A stretch of 7,500 nucleotides of DNA from an uncultured Clostridia bacterium (GTDB taxonomy: Bacteria; Bacillota; Clostridia; Christensenellales; CAG-314). Under the pieces are notes generated by a model. That model saw only the letters and a list, made by a program, of their open reading frames with translations, searched no databases and was not told the DNA's origin. The stretch covers positions 1-7,500 of the forward strand of contig CALLXO010000174.1 of the NCBI GenBank assembly GCA_937875645.1, given 5' to 3'. Every line of letters starts with the position of its first letter. The first letter of the stretch is position 1. The position numbers and the translations under genes were made by a program. Of this stretch, positions 1-6,380 are shown piece by piece.

Positions 1-28
1 ATAATAAAATAAATTTTAGCAATACTAA

Positions 29-65
29 AAAAAACAGCTTAGCGTATTTCCGTTAAGCTGTTTTT
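29..65 (-). terminator. Intrinsic terminator after the M18 aminopeptidase gene
   Basis: An inverted repeat pairs ACAGCTTAGCG (34-44) with CGTTAAGCTGT (51-61) around a 6-base loop. One position is a G-T pair. The stem is flanked by A and T runs on both sides, so it extends through A-T pairs. Read on the minus strand, the hairpin is followed by a run of eight T. It lies about 20 bases past the aminopeptidase stop. The symmetrical flanks mean it could also stop plus-strand transcription. Nothing else is recognisable in bases 1-28. Confidence 0.85.
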
Positions 66-83
66 GGTTTTATGATATCTTTT

Positions 84-1478
84 TTATTTAAGGAAAGCTA
101 CATAAGCTCTGTAAGCATTGTAAACGTCTAATTTAGACACTAATTCGAAGGGAGAATGCATGCTAAGTACCGGCACGCCTACATCTACTACGTCAATATT
201 CATTTGAGCAACGTACTTGGCTACTGTTCCGCCGCCGCCTGCGTCTACCGCTCCTAATTCGCCTATTTGCCAATGCACATTGCCGTTATCAAAAATTTCG
301 ATAACTTTTTGCATCAACTCGGCAGAAGCGTCACTGCTGCCACCCTTTCCACGGGCGCCGGTATATTTTGTAAGCACACAGCCTTTATTTACAAAACTGC
401 TGTTGTTTGCTTCGTAAACAGAAGGGAAGGTGGGGTCAAAAGCTGCGTTGACATCGCTACTAAGACACATTGAATTTTTGCATATATCCTTATACTCTGC
501 GCCTTGATTTTGCGCTAAATAATGTATGTAATGACGCAAAAAGTCGCTGTTTAGCCCTGTGTTGCCTATGCTGCCAATTTCTTCCTTATCTACAAGTGCG
601 GTCAAAGTGGTATATTGCGGCTTTTTTGTCTCAATTTCCGCAACAAGAGAACCGTAAGCGCATACTCTGTCATCTTGACCTGCTGCGCCCACAAAGGAAC
701 GATCAAATCCCACGTCGCTTGCTTTTGCCGCCGGCACAACTTCTATTTCCGCTCTAATAAAGTCTTTTTCCACAATGCCGTATTTTTCATTTAGGATTTT
801 AAGAGTATTCAGCTTTATTGCTTCCTTAACTTCCTTATCTTCAAAGGGTATGCTACCTACTATTACATTTAGCTCTTCACCTTTTATGCCGTCAGAAAGT
901 GTACGTTTGTTTTGTTCGCTCGCTAAATGCGGCAATAAATCGGATATTACAAATACAGGGTCGTTTGCTTCTTCCCCAATACTAATATTTACTGTTGTGC
1001 CATCTTTTTTAACAAAGACGCCATGTATTGCCAAAGGAATACAACTCCACTGATATTTTTTTATGCCGCCATAATAATGCGTTTTAAAGTAAGCTATGTC
1101 CTTATTTTCGTAAACGGGATTGGGTTTTAGGTCTAACCTTGGCGAATCAACGTGGGAAATATTTAAGCGGATACCCTCCTCCAACGGTTTTGTGCCAAAG
1201 GTGGTAGCAATAACCGCTTTGTTGCGATTGACAAAATAAACCTTATCGCCTGCAACGTATTTTGCTTTAACGTCAAAAAGGACATACCCCGCTGCTTGCA
1301 GTTTTTCTACTGCATATGTAACACATTCTCTTTCTGTCTTGCCTTTATCCAAAAAGACTTTGTAGCCTTCGCAAAAATCGTTTGCTTCCTTAATTTGCTG
1401 CGGGTTTACCGTCGCAATATGCGGAATTTCTAAAAATAATTTGTCTTTTAGCAATTGACCTGCTGTTTTTTCGCCCAT
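84..1478 (-). CDS. apeA: M18 family aminopeptidase (aspartyl aminopeptidase-like)
   Basis: A cytosolic zinc aminopeptidase that removes N-terminal residues from peptides. M18 enzymes often favour acidic residues, but specificity cannot be read here. The 464-residue product has the family's usual length. Family metal and catalytic positions are visible: H109 in SHVDSPR, D269/D270 in GQDDR (one of them the bridging Asp), E299-E300 in DKEEIGS (general base and zinc ligand), D342 in SSDVNA and H441 in SMHSPFE. The frame opens further upstream to 1517, but the ATG at 1478 is preferred because AAGAGGAG (1487-1494) sits 8 bases before it, while the ATG at 1517 has no such site. It appears monocistronic, with a promoter-like sequence at 1557-1585 and a terminator at 29-65. 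Recognition comes from motifs and overall sequence; assignment to M18 is very secure, the preferred substrate is not. Confidence 0.95.
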   Translation of the reverse strand: MGEKTAGQLLKDKLFLEIPHIATVNPQQIKEANDFCEGYKVFLDKGKTERECVTYAVEKLQAAGYVLFDVKAKYVAGDKVYFVNRNKAVIATTFGTKPLEEGIRLNISHVDSPRLDLKPNPVYENKDIAYFKTHYYGGIKKYQWSCIPLAIHGVFVKKDGTTVNISIGEEANDPVFVISDLLPHLASEQNKRTLSDGIKGEELNVIVGSIPFEDKEVKEAIKLNTLKILNEKYGIVEKDFIRAEIEVVPAAKASDVGFDRSFVGAAGQDDRVCAYGSLVAEIETKKPQYTTLTALVDKEEIGSIGNTGLNSDFLRHYIHYLAQNQGAEYKDICKNSMCLSSDVNAAFDPTFPSVYEANNSSFVNKGCVLTKYTGARGKGGSSDASAELMQKVIEIFDNGNVHWQIGELGAVDAGGGGTVAKYVAQMNIDVVDVGVPVLSMHSPFELVSKLDVYNAYRAYVAFLK

Positions 1479-1536
1479 AAATAATACTCCTCTTAATATT
1501 TCTCTTTTGTCTCGCAAAAACTTAACAATAAAATAT

Positions 1537-1549
1537 ACGCCTAAGGCGT
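1537..1549. promoter_or_regulatory. Dyad at the predicted apeA transcription start (candidate operator)
   Basis: ACGCCT-A-AGGCGT is a perfect 6-bp inverted repeat with one central base, in otherwise very AT-rich surroundings. It begins about 8 bases downstream of the TATAAT (minus strand), so it would cover roughly +1 to +14 of the aminopeptidase transcript. Either a repressor site or the 5'-terminal stem of the leader would fit. I do not recognise the motif as that of a named regulator. Confidence 0.4.
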
Positions 1550-1556
1550 TTTAAAT

Positions 1557-1585
1557 ATTATAACAAATAAACAGCCTATATGCAA
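1557..1585 (-). promoter_or_regulatory. Predicted sigma-A promoter of apeA
   Basis: On the minus strand the -35 is TTGCAT (1580-1585), a weak match, followed by a 17-base spacer and a perfect TATAAT -10 (1557-1562). The predicted start is near 1550, giving a leader of about 70 bases before the ATG at 1478. The exact -10 and spacing support it; the poor -35 suggests help from an activator or from AT-rich upstream DNA. Confidence 0.6.
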
Positions 1586-1720
1586 ACTAATATGTGAAAA
1601 TTAGCTAATATTTTTATACAAATAATTAACCTCTATTAAAAGGAGAATATTACCTCAACTATATACTTAATGCACACTGGTAGAATGATTTTACTAAAAA
1701 TCAATATCGAGGGAAATGCA

Positions 1721-1819
1721 ATGAGTTTTTTTATCAGTTGCTTTTCTTTTTTAATGTATGCCAGAATATTTGCATTTTTTATTGTCAACGCTTTTCATAA
1801 CCGCATTTTTATGTTATAG
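1721..1819 (+). CDS. Candidate 32-residue hydrophobic peptide (uncertain)
   Basis: An ATG at 1721 opens 32 codons ending in TAG at 1817-1819. A Shine-Dalgarno-like GAGGG (1709-1713) lies 7 bases upstream, and an extended -10 (TGG-TAGAAT, 1678-1686) lies upstream of that, although no -35 is visible. The peptide is very rich in Phe, Ile and Leu with few charges (one Arg near residue 15, another near residue 28), like a single membrane-spanning peptide. Its 3' end overlaps the -35 and -10 of the tRNA promoter. It could be a type I toxin-like peptide or a chance ORF: T-rich DNA readily encodes Phe-rich peptides. There is no evidence beyond the start signals. Confidence 0.2.
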   Translation: MSFFISCFSFLMYARIFAFFIVNAFHNRIFML

Positions 1820-1820
1820 T
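1792..1820 (+). promoter_or_regulatory. Predicted promoter of tRNA-Gly
   Basis: TTTTCA (1792-1797) and TATAGT (1815-1820, 5 of 6 to consensus) are separated by 17 bases. Transcription would start near 1827, about 8 bases before the mature tRNA. A closer -35 match, TTGTCA at 1782-1787, is too far from this -10 (27 bases) to be its partner. Confidence 0.6.
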
Positions 1821-1834
1821 TAGTATTGCTAAAT

Positions 1835-1908
1835 GCGGGTGTAGTTCATTGGTAGAATGCGAGTTTCCCAAGCTTGATAGGAGGGTTCGATTCCCTTCAC
1901 CCGCTCCA
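1835..1908 (+). tRNA. tRNA-Gly (anticodon CCC)
   Basis: A complete 74-base cloverleaf with an encoded 3' CCA. The acceptor stem GCGGGTG/CACCCGC is fully paired, the D-arm is GTTC/GAAT with the GG pair in its loop, and the T-arm is GAGGG/CCCTT around TTCGATT. The anticodon stem CGAGT/GCTTG includes two G-T pairs, and its seven-base loop TTCCCAA places CCC at 1867-1869, reading GGG glycine codons. The discriminator is T. It stands alone, with its own promoter (1792-1820) and terminator (1916-1944). The fold was checked by hand pairing. Confidence 0.95.
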
Positions 1909-1915
1909 TATTTAC

Positions 1916-1944
1916 TGCGACTGCTCTTCAGTCGCAAATTTTTT
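1916..1944 (+). terminator. Intrinsic terminator of tRNA-Gly
   Basis: TGCGACTG (1916-1923) pairs perfectly with CAGTCGCA (1929-1936) around a 5-base loop, followed by AA and six T (1939-1944). It starts 8 bases after the tRNA CCA end, the expected arrangement for a single-tRNA transcript. Confidence 0.9.
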
Positions 1945-1979
1945 ACTATGGCTAATTAACAACTCAATTATAAATATAA

Positions 1980-2010
1980 CAAAGGGACTGTTTCGGATAC
2001 AGTCCCTTTG
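1980..2010 (-). terminator. Hairpin terminator after ftsH
   Basis: A perfect 12-bp inverted repeat, CAAAGGGACTGT (1980-1991) and ACAGTCCCTTTG (1999-2010), has a 7-base loop. It lies about 33 bases past the ftsH stop. On the minus strand the following sequence is TTATATTTATAA, T-rich but interrupted, so termination may be incomplete. It faces the tRNA terminator across 35 bases, separating two convergent units. Confidence 0.75.
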
Positions 2011-2042
2011 TAAATAAAATTTGTTGAATATTATTAATCCAT

Positions 2043-4157
2043 TTACATTTCTCCCCGTGGGGTATGGTCAAAAATGTTAATTTCTTCCTTTTTGGCGTTT
2101 TTGTTTCCCTCTGACTTATTACCGTCATTTTTTGCCAAAGGGTCATTTGTATCTTTCCCTACATTCGGTTCGCTACTAAAAGGATTATTTCCGCCGCTGT
2201 TTGGGTCATTACGGTCATCTTCGCCCCTTACTCTTTTTAGCTCTTCCTTTATGCGCTTATCATTTTCTGCTGCCTTTTTTGCCCATTTTTTATCGATGAA
2301 ATCGCATACTTCTTCAAAAGATTTCCCTTCCATAATCAGCTTAACTTCTTCTTCATAAATGGTTTCTTTTGCAACAAGCACTCTTGCCATAATGTTAAGT
2401 TCGTCTAAATGCTCTTTTAATATGTCGGTGCCCTTTCTGTGGCATTGATTGATAATCTTATATATCTCGTCGTCAATTTTGCTTGCCGTTAAGTCACTTA
2501 TGGTTTTTGTAGAGCCGTAATCACGTCCGACAAAAACTTCCCCCTCACCGCCAAGATATACCGTGCCCAACTCATCCGTCATACCGTATACAGTAACCAT
2601 TTTGCGCGCAGTGTCCGTAATTTGTTTTATGTCTCCGCTTGCACCGCCTGTGATATCATTTATAATCAGTTCCTCAGCTATCCTGCCGCCTAAACTCATT
2701 GTTATGGTGTCCAGCATTTTTGCTTTGCTGTCATAAGTGCTGTCATCGTCAGGGCGCATCCAAGTATATCCGCCTGCGTTTCCACGAGGTATTATAGTCA
2801 CCTCATGCACTGTATCGGTATTTGGCAACAAGTAGCCTAGCACTGCGTGTCCGCTTTCGTGATAAGCTGTAATGCGTTTGTCTTTTTCGGTAACAAGCCT
2901 GCTACGCTTTGCCGGCCCCATGGCAAGTTTTTCCAACCCCTCGGTAATATCGCTCATTGAAACACTCTTGTGATTGTTGCGTACTGCTAAAATAGCTGCT
3001 TCGTTTAAAAGGTTTGCCAAGTCCGCACCGGTACAACCGGGGGTAATACGTGCTACTATCTTAAAGTCCACGTCGCTTGCCAAAGGCTTGTTGCGTGCGT
3101 GTACTTTTAGTATTGCTTCTCTTCCTCTTACGTCTGGACGGTGTACAAAAATTTGTCTATCAAAACGCCCTGGACGGGTAAGCGCCGGGTCAAGTATATC
3201 CGAACGGTTTGTTGCCGCCATGCAAATTATGCCGCTGTTGACCTCAAAACCGTCCAACTCTACCAACAATTGGTTTAGAGTTTGTTCCCTCTCGTCGTTG
3301 CCGCCGCCAAGTCCTGCTCCACGCTGACGGCCTACTGCATCAATTTCGTCAATAAATACAATACAAGGCATATTCTTTTTTGCCTGATCAAACAAACTGC
3401 GCACTCTGCTTGCACCCACACCCACGTACATTTCGACAAAGTCGCTACCGCTTATCGAAAAGAAAGGCACTCCTGCTTCACCTGCTACCGCTTTAGCAAA
3501 TAGCGTTTTACCTGTCCCCGGAGGGCCTACAAGCAAAATTCCGGTGGGGATTTTTGCTCCCATTTCGGTATATTTACGAGGATTTTTAAGAAAGTCAATA
3601 ACTTCTACCAACTCCTCTTTTTCCTCCTCAGCGCCCGCCACGTCAGAAAACCTCGTCTTAATGTTTTGCGACATACGCGCACTGCTTTTGCCAATATTAA
3701 GAGCCTGATTGTTTTGCGACCTAATTCCTCTAATAATTACTACGCCAAAAGCAATAAGTACTCCTGCAATTAAGACATAGTAAATAATGGACATATAATC
3801 TGTAGTAACAGGATTGTCAAAGGACAGCGTGACAGTAGTAAATCCTGTCTGTAAGTTATTGTTAAAAACGTCTACTCTGTCTAAAACTTGGGCATGTCCG
3901 CCCACGCTTACATAAAAATAATAGTCATAGTATTGTGCGGGGTCTTTACCGCTGTTTTCGGTGCCTTTAAGAACAACGTTAAAACGGTATCCTGCGGCGC
4001 CAAATACACTTTCCACTTTACCTTGACTTAAATCATCTATAAATTCCGTTACGCTCTCTTTTTTGTCATTTTGACGCATGTTGTAGGCAAAATATGATAC
4101 GCCCAAAATCACGGCGATGGCTACAATCCATACCAACCAGGTGTAATTCTTTTTCAA
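2043..4157 (-). CDS. ftsH: ATP-dependent zinc metalloprotease FtsH
   Basis: A membrane-anchored AAA+ protease that extracts and degrades misfolded membrane proteins and some regulators, acting as a hexamer with its active sites in the cytoplasm. In the 704-residue product I see a membrane segment (about 7-26), an extracytoplasmic domain (about 30-119), a second membrane segment (about 121-142), then the AAA module: Walker A GPPGTGKT (211-218), pore loop around Y244 (MYVGVG), Walker B IVFIDE (266-271), and the second region of homology with arginines 328 and 331. The zinc site HESGH is at 433-437, with a likely third ligand D509 (GGASGD). The start is TTG (4155-4157), chosen because AAAAGGAG (4166-4173) lies 8 bases upstream and the first membrane segment follows directly. 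The last 60 or so residues form a charged, Asn/Gly/Lys-rich tail, making it longer than typical FtsH (about 640). The neighbours are independent units. Confidence 0.97.
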   Translation of the reverse strand: MKKNYTWLVWIVAIAVILGVSYFAYNMRQNDKKESVTEFIDDLSQGKVESVFGAAGYRFNVVLKGTENSGKDPAQYYDYYFYVSVGGHAQVLDRVDVFNNNLQTGFTTVTLSFDNPVTTDYMSIIYYVLIAGVLIAFGVVIIRGIRSQNNQALNIGKSSARMSQNIKTRFSDVAGAEEEKEELVEVIDFLKNPRKYTEMGAKIPTGILLVGPPGTGKTLFAKAVAGEAGVPFFSISGSDFVEMYVGVGASRVRSLFDQAKKNMPCIVFIDEIDAVGRQRGAGLGGGNDEREQTLNQLLVELDGFEVNSGIICMAATNRSDILDPALTRPGRFDRQIFVHRPDVRGREAILKVHARNKPLASDVDFKIVARITPGCTGADLANLLNEAAILAVRNNHKSVSMSDITEGLEKLAMGPAKRSRLVTEKDKRITAYHESGHAVLGYLLPNTDTVHEVTIIPRGNAGGYTWMRPDDDSTYDSKAKMLDTITMSLGGRIAEELIINDITGGASGDIKQITDTARKMVTVYGMTDELGTVYLGGEGEVFVGRDYGSTKTISDLTASKIDDEIYKIINQCHRKGTDILKEHLDELNIMARVLVAKETIYEEEVKLIMEGKSFEEVCDFIDKKWAKKAAENDKRIKEELKRVRGEDDRNDPNSGGNNPFSSEPNVGKDTNDPLAKNDGNKSEGNKNAKKEEINIFDHTPRGEM

Positions 4158-4165
4158 ACTTTAGT

Positions 4166-4173
4166 CTCCTTTT
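4166..4173 (-). promoter_or_regulatory. Ribosome binding site supporting the TTG start of ftsH
   Basis: AAAAGGAG on the minus strand lies 8 bases before the TTG at 4155-4157. No in-frame ATG lies at a suitable distance, so this site decides the start. Confidence 0.75.
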
Positions 4174-4255
4174 GACAGCATTTTATACATACATTTTATA
4201 ATTGTTTTTACTTTTATGTCTTTTAGTAAAAGGTTTTTCAAAAAATGGATAGAAA

Positions 4256-4284
4256 AATATACCATAATATAGCAATGTTGTCAA
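4256..4284 (-). promoter_or_regulatory. Predicted sigma-A promoter of ftsH
   Basis: On the minus strand, a perfect TTGACA (4279-4284) is followed by a 17-base spacer and TATATT (4256-4261, 5 of 6). The start would be near 4249, leaving a leader of about 90 bases that contains a small 13-base dyad, CTTTTA-G-TAAAAG (4220-4232). This is the best promoter match in the window, and it means ftsH need not depend on read-through from the upstream yyaC-like gene. Confidence 0.8.
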
Positions 4285-4313
4285 TCAAAATGGTAAAAAC
4301 ACGGTTTTGATTG
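4282..4313. repeat. 9-bp inverted repeat overlapping the ftsH -35 (candidate operator)
   Basis: CAATCAAAA (4282-4290) and TTTTGATTG (4305-4313) are perfect inverted copies separated by 14 bases. The first arm shares three bases with the -35 element, and the rest lies just upstream. A second, mutually exclusive pairing exists: AAAACAC (4296-4302) with GTGTTTT (4313-4319). A protein-binding site controlling ftsH is the simplest reading. It does not match the CIRCE (HrcA) or CtsR operators known for heat-shock genes in Firmicutes. Confidence 0.45.
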
Positions 4314-4347
4314 TGTTTTATCTTATTTTTTGTAATATTAGCTGTTT

Positions 4348-4409
4348 AATACTAAACGGCTTGCGGAAAAAGCAAATGATTTACCGCAAGCCGTCTTTCG
4401 TTTAGTATT
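4348..4409 (-). terminator. Long bulged hairpin after the yyaC-like gene
   Basis: Two perfect 11-bp inverted repeats are nested: ACGGCTTGCGG (4356-4366) with CCGCAAGCCGT (4384-4394), and AATACTAAACG (4348-4358) with CGTTTAGTATT (4399-4409). They share ACG at 4356-4358, so the outer and inner helices compete at the junction and leave a 7-base bulge. The loop is 17 bases. It begins 18 bases past the yyaC-like stop. No clean T run follows on the minus strand, so it may act as a terminator, an mRNA-stabilising end, or both. Confidence 0.6.
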
Positions 4410-4426
4410 TTAGTTTTCAGTTGTTT

Positions 4427-4939
4427 TTAGGCAACGTTAATAATAGCGTCAGCGATTGTTTGAGCCATTTTTTGCACCAAAGTTACTCTGTCTTCGTGCG
4501 AAGAATAAAAGTTTTGAGCACCCCTTAAACTTACCACTCCCAAAACGGAAACATCGCCTAATTTTGGTAGGGTTTTATCTGTAGCGGCGCCGGGAGTAAT
4601 GCCGCCGCTTATCACTTGAACACAACCCACTTCCGTGCTGTCGCCAACGGCGGCATCAATAACGGCAATTTTTTTGTCGGGATGCATTATATGAATAAAA
4701 TCAACAGCAAGAGGCAGATTTTGAGCGTTTATGTTGTTGTCGTCGTCCCCATATATAATAAGAGGTTTTTTTAAGTTGTTTTTAACAAGACTACCTACAC
4801 GCGGACCTAAGCTGTCACTTACAACGCCGCCCGTACCAATACATAACAACACATATTCCTCAATGTTTTGTACTGTGCCTTTAATGTTTTCGCTTATTAG
4901 CTCAGTAGCATTATTTCTAAATATGGTGATACTTTCCAT
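4427..4939 (-). CDS. yyaC: YyaC-like spore protein (DUF1256, GPR-protease-like fold)
   Basis: A 170-residue protein of the YyaC/DUF1256 family, found in endospore formers and related in fold to the germination protease GPR and to hydrogenase-maturation peptidases; its biochemical role is not established. Visible landmarks are a beta strand leading into CIGTGG (33-38), DSLGP (42-46), IIYGDDDN (61-68), VIDAAVGD (93-100) with D95, and GGITPGAATDK (112-122). D42 and D95 probably correspond to the conserved GPR acidic pair. As I recall the family motif (IGTDRSTGDSLGP), the Asp after IGT is Gly37 here, so catalytic competence is open. The start is the ATG at 4937-4939, with AAAGGAG (4947-4953) 7 bases upstream. 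It lies between malic enzyme and ftsH but is bounded by hairpins on both sides, so it is probably its own unit. Family assignment is strong; the gene symbol is by homology. Confidence 0.85.
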   Translation of the reverse strand: MESITIFRNNATELISENIKGTVQNIEEYVLLCIGTGGVVSDSLGPRVGSLVKNNLKKPLIIYGDDDNNINAQNLPLAVDFIHIMHPDKKIAVIDAAVGDSTEVGCVQVISGGITPGAATDKTLPKLGDVSVLGVVSLRGAQNFYSSHEDRVTLVQKMAQTIADAIINVA

Positions 4940-4971
4940 TTAGTTTCTCCTTTAATTTACAATTATTAGAA

Positions 4972-5000
4972 TATTTAATCAATAAAATTATTTTTGCCAA
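4972..5000 (-). promoter_or_regulatory. Possible promoter of the yyaC-like gene
   Basis: On the minus strand TTGGCA (4995-5000, 5 of 6) is followed by a 17-base spacer and TAAATA (4972-4977), a poor -10. A sporulation sigma factor might read this gene instead, but I could not place its boxes with confidence. Confidence 0.3.
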
Positions 5001-5060
5001 GAGATAGTTAAAATAAACATTGTATTTGTTTTTTGTGTTTTTTATTTTTTTAATATGCAT

Positions 5061-5087
5061 CAAAAAACGGCAAAGTTTATTTGCCGT
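5061..5087 (-). terminator. Intrinsic terminator of the malic enzyme gene
   Basis: ACGGCAAA (5067-5074) and TTTGCCGT (5080-5087) form a perfect 8-bp stem with a 5-base loop. On the minus strand it is followed directly by TTTTTTG. It begins about 36 bases past the malic enzyme stop and separates that gene from the yyaC-like gene. Confidence 0.92.
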
Positions 5088-5122
5088 CATTTATATATTT
5101 TTATGGTCAATTTATATAATAA

Positions 5123-6301
5123 TTAGTTATTCTTACCTTTTTTGTTGCTGTCCAACCATGCTTGTTTCACCGCAAGTCCAACAGCTTTACTTATACGCTC
5201 GTCAAAAGGCTGAGGAAGTATATATTGGGAATTTAACTCCTCTTCGCTTACTAAATTTGCTATCGCTTCCGCTGACGCAATATGCATATGCGTATTTATA
5301 TGTTTTGCCCTTGCGTCCAACGCACCTCTAAAAATACCCGGAAAAGCCAAAACATTATTTATTTGATTGGGATAATCCCCCCTGCCTGTACCCACTACTG
5401 CCGCTCCCGCCGCTTTTGCTTCCTCCGGCATAATTTCGGGAATAGGATTTGCCATAGCCATAACAATTGGGTCTTTTGCCATAGTTTTTACTAAATCAGC
5501 ATTGACAATGCCGCCAGTACTTACTCCCACAAAAATATCGGCGTCTTTAATTGCCTCTGCTAAATTTCCCCTTTTGTTTTGTTTGTTGGTCGCATTTGCC
5601 AAATCTTTAAGTGCATCGTTGTCCTTTGGTCTGCCGCGATAAATGATGCCCTCCTTATCGCAACAAATAATGTCAGTTACCTTCTTGGTTAGCAACAGCT
5701 TTGCAATAGCTGTGCCCGCCGCGCCTGCACCGCAAATGCAAATTTTACACTCGTTAAAACGCTTTTTTACAACTTTTAATGCGTTGGTAACAGCGGCTAA
5801 CACCACTATTGCCGTACCGTGCTGATCGTCATGAAAAACAGGAATATCGCAAACTTCTTGTAGCTTTTTTTCTATTTCAAAACAGCGCGGAGCGGAGATA
5901 TCTTCTAAATTAATTCCGCCAAAGCTTTTGCTGATAAGACGGACGGTATTTACAAATTCGTCCACTTTTTTTGTAGAAACGCATAGAGGGATTGCGTCCA
6001 CATCACCAAATTGCTTAAACAATACGCACTTGCCCTCCATAACGGGCATACCTGCTAAAGGTCCAATGTCCCCCAACCCCAAAACTGCGCTGCCATCAGT
6101 AATAACGGCGACTGTGTTCCACCGCCGAGTCAACTCAAAAGATTTTTCGGGATTGTTTTTAATTTCTAAGCAGGGTTTTGCCACGCCCGGCGTATAAGCA
6201 AGAGACAATTCCTCCCTGGTTTTTACGCCTACTCTCGAAAGTATTTCGAGTTTACCCCGCCAAATGCTATGCTTTTTTAACGATTCTTCCATTATGTCCA
6301 T
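5123..6301 (-). CDS. Malic enzyme, short bacterial form (oxaloacetate-decarboxylating)
   Basis: Converts malate to pyruvate and CO2 with reduction of NAD(P), a cytosolic link between C4 acids and pyruvate. The 392-residue product has the short architecture without the C-terminal phosphotransacetylase-like domain. Landmarks, counted from the chosen start, are SLAYTPGVA with catalytic Tyr36, GDIGPLAGMPVMEGK with Lys91, metal ligands around E133-D134 (NLEDISAP) and D158-D159 (FHDDQHGTA), the nucleotide loop GAGAAG (191-196), and TGRGDYPNQINN near 305-316. Cofactor preference cannot be fixed; the Asp of CCDKEG (215) after the second strand leans to NAD. I chose the ATG at 6301 over the one at 6316 because AGGTGG (6307-6312) lies 5 bases upstream of it and the predicted promoter would start transcription at about 6313. 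A perfect-stem terminator follows at 5061-5087, so the gene is probably monocistronic. Confidence 0.93.
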   Translation of the reverse strand: MDIMEESLKKHSIWRGKLEILSRVGVKTREELSLAYTPGVAKPCLEIKNNPEKSFELTRRWNTVAVITDGSAVLGLGDIGPLAGMPVMEGKCVLFKQFGDVDAIPLCVSTKKVDEFVNTVRLISKSFGGINLEDISAPRCFEIEKKLQEVCDIPVFHDDQHGTAIVVLAAVTNALKVVKKRFNECKICICGAGAAGTAIAKLLLTKKVTDIICCDKEGIIYRGRPKDNDALKDLANATNKQNKRGNLAEAIKDADIFVGVSTGGIVNADLVKTMAKDPIVMAMANPIPEIMPEEAKAAGAAVVGTGRGDYPNQINNVLAFPGIFRGALDARAKHINTHMHIASAEAIANLVSEEELNSQYILPQPFDERISKAVGLAVKQAWLDSNKKGKNN

Positions 6302-6306
6302 ATTTT

Positions 6307-6312
6307 CCACCT
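6307..6312 (-). promoter_or_regulatory. Ribosome binding site deciding the malic enzyme start
   Basis: AGGTGG on the minus strand lies 5 bases before the ATG at 6299-6301. It sits inside the longer reading frame that would begin at 6316, where no comparable site precedes the ATG. Confidence 0.65.
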
Positions 6313-6319
6313 GCATTTT

Positions 6320-6348
6320 ATTTTAACCTATGAAGTTGCAAATGTAAA
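6320..6348 (-). promoter_or_regulatory. Predicted promoter of the malic enzyme gene
   Basis: On the minus strand TTTACA (6343-6348, 5 of 6) and TAAAAT (6320-6325, 5 of 6) are 17 bases apart. The expected start near 6313 gives a leader of only about a dozen bases. The promoter lies back to back with the plus-strand promoter at 6381-6409. Confidence 0.6.
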
Positions 6349-6380
6349 CAAATAAAATATGTTTTTTATTTTTAATAGTA

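Larger units (their letters stand above)
1479..1834. other. Intergenic region between apeA and tRNA-Gly
   Basis: This 356-base gap lies between two divergent transcription units. Its left part holds the aminopeptidase ribosome site, a 13-base dyad and a promoter-like pair. Its right part holds the tRNA promoter and a possible 32-codon ORF. A perfect 10-base palindrome ATTAGCTAAT (1600-1609) lies about 15 bases upstream of the aminopeptidase -35 element. An AAAAGGAG at 1638-1645 has no start codon at a workable distance. No homology to a known RNA family is apparent by eye in 1610-1720. Confidence 0.6.

Noticed and set aside
1600..1609. Perfect palindrome ATTAGCTAAT upstream of the apeA promoter
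   Set aside because: Ten-base AT-rich palindromes are common by chance here, and nothing else ties it to a regulator.
1663..1740. Possible decayed tRNA-Gly copy: TGGTAGAATG (1678-1687) and GAGGG occur at the same 21-base spacing as in the real tRNA
   Set aside because: Outside those two short matches the aligned bases agree no better than chance, and no acceptor, anticodon or T stem can be formed.
2974..3327. 117-codon plus-strand open frame inside ftsH
   Set aside because: It is antisense to the strongly conserved AAA and protease coding sequence and is best explained as a shadow frame.
4282..4313. CIRCE or CtsR heat-shock operator at ftsH
   Set aside because: The arms CAATCAAAA/TTTTGATTG match neither TTAGCACTC-N9-GAGTGCTAA nor the GGTCAAA direct repeat.
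5020..5331. 103-codon plus-strand open frame over the end of the malic enzyme gene
   Set aside because: It runs through the malic enzyme terminator and coding region, has no ribosome site, and its hydrophobic start comes from T-rich intergenic DNA.
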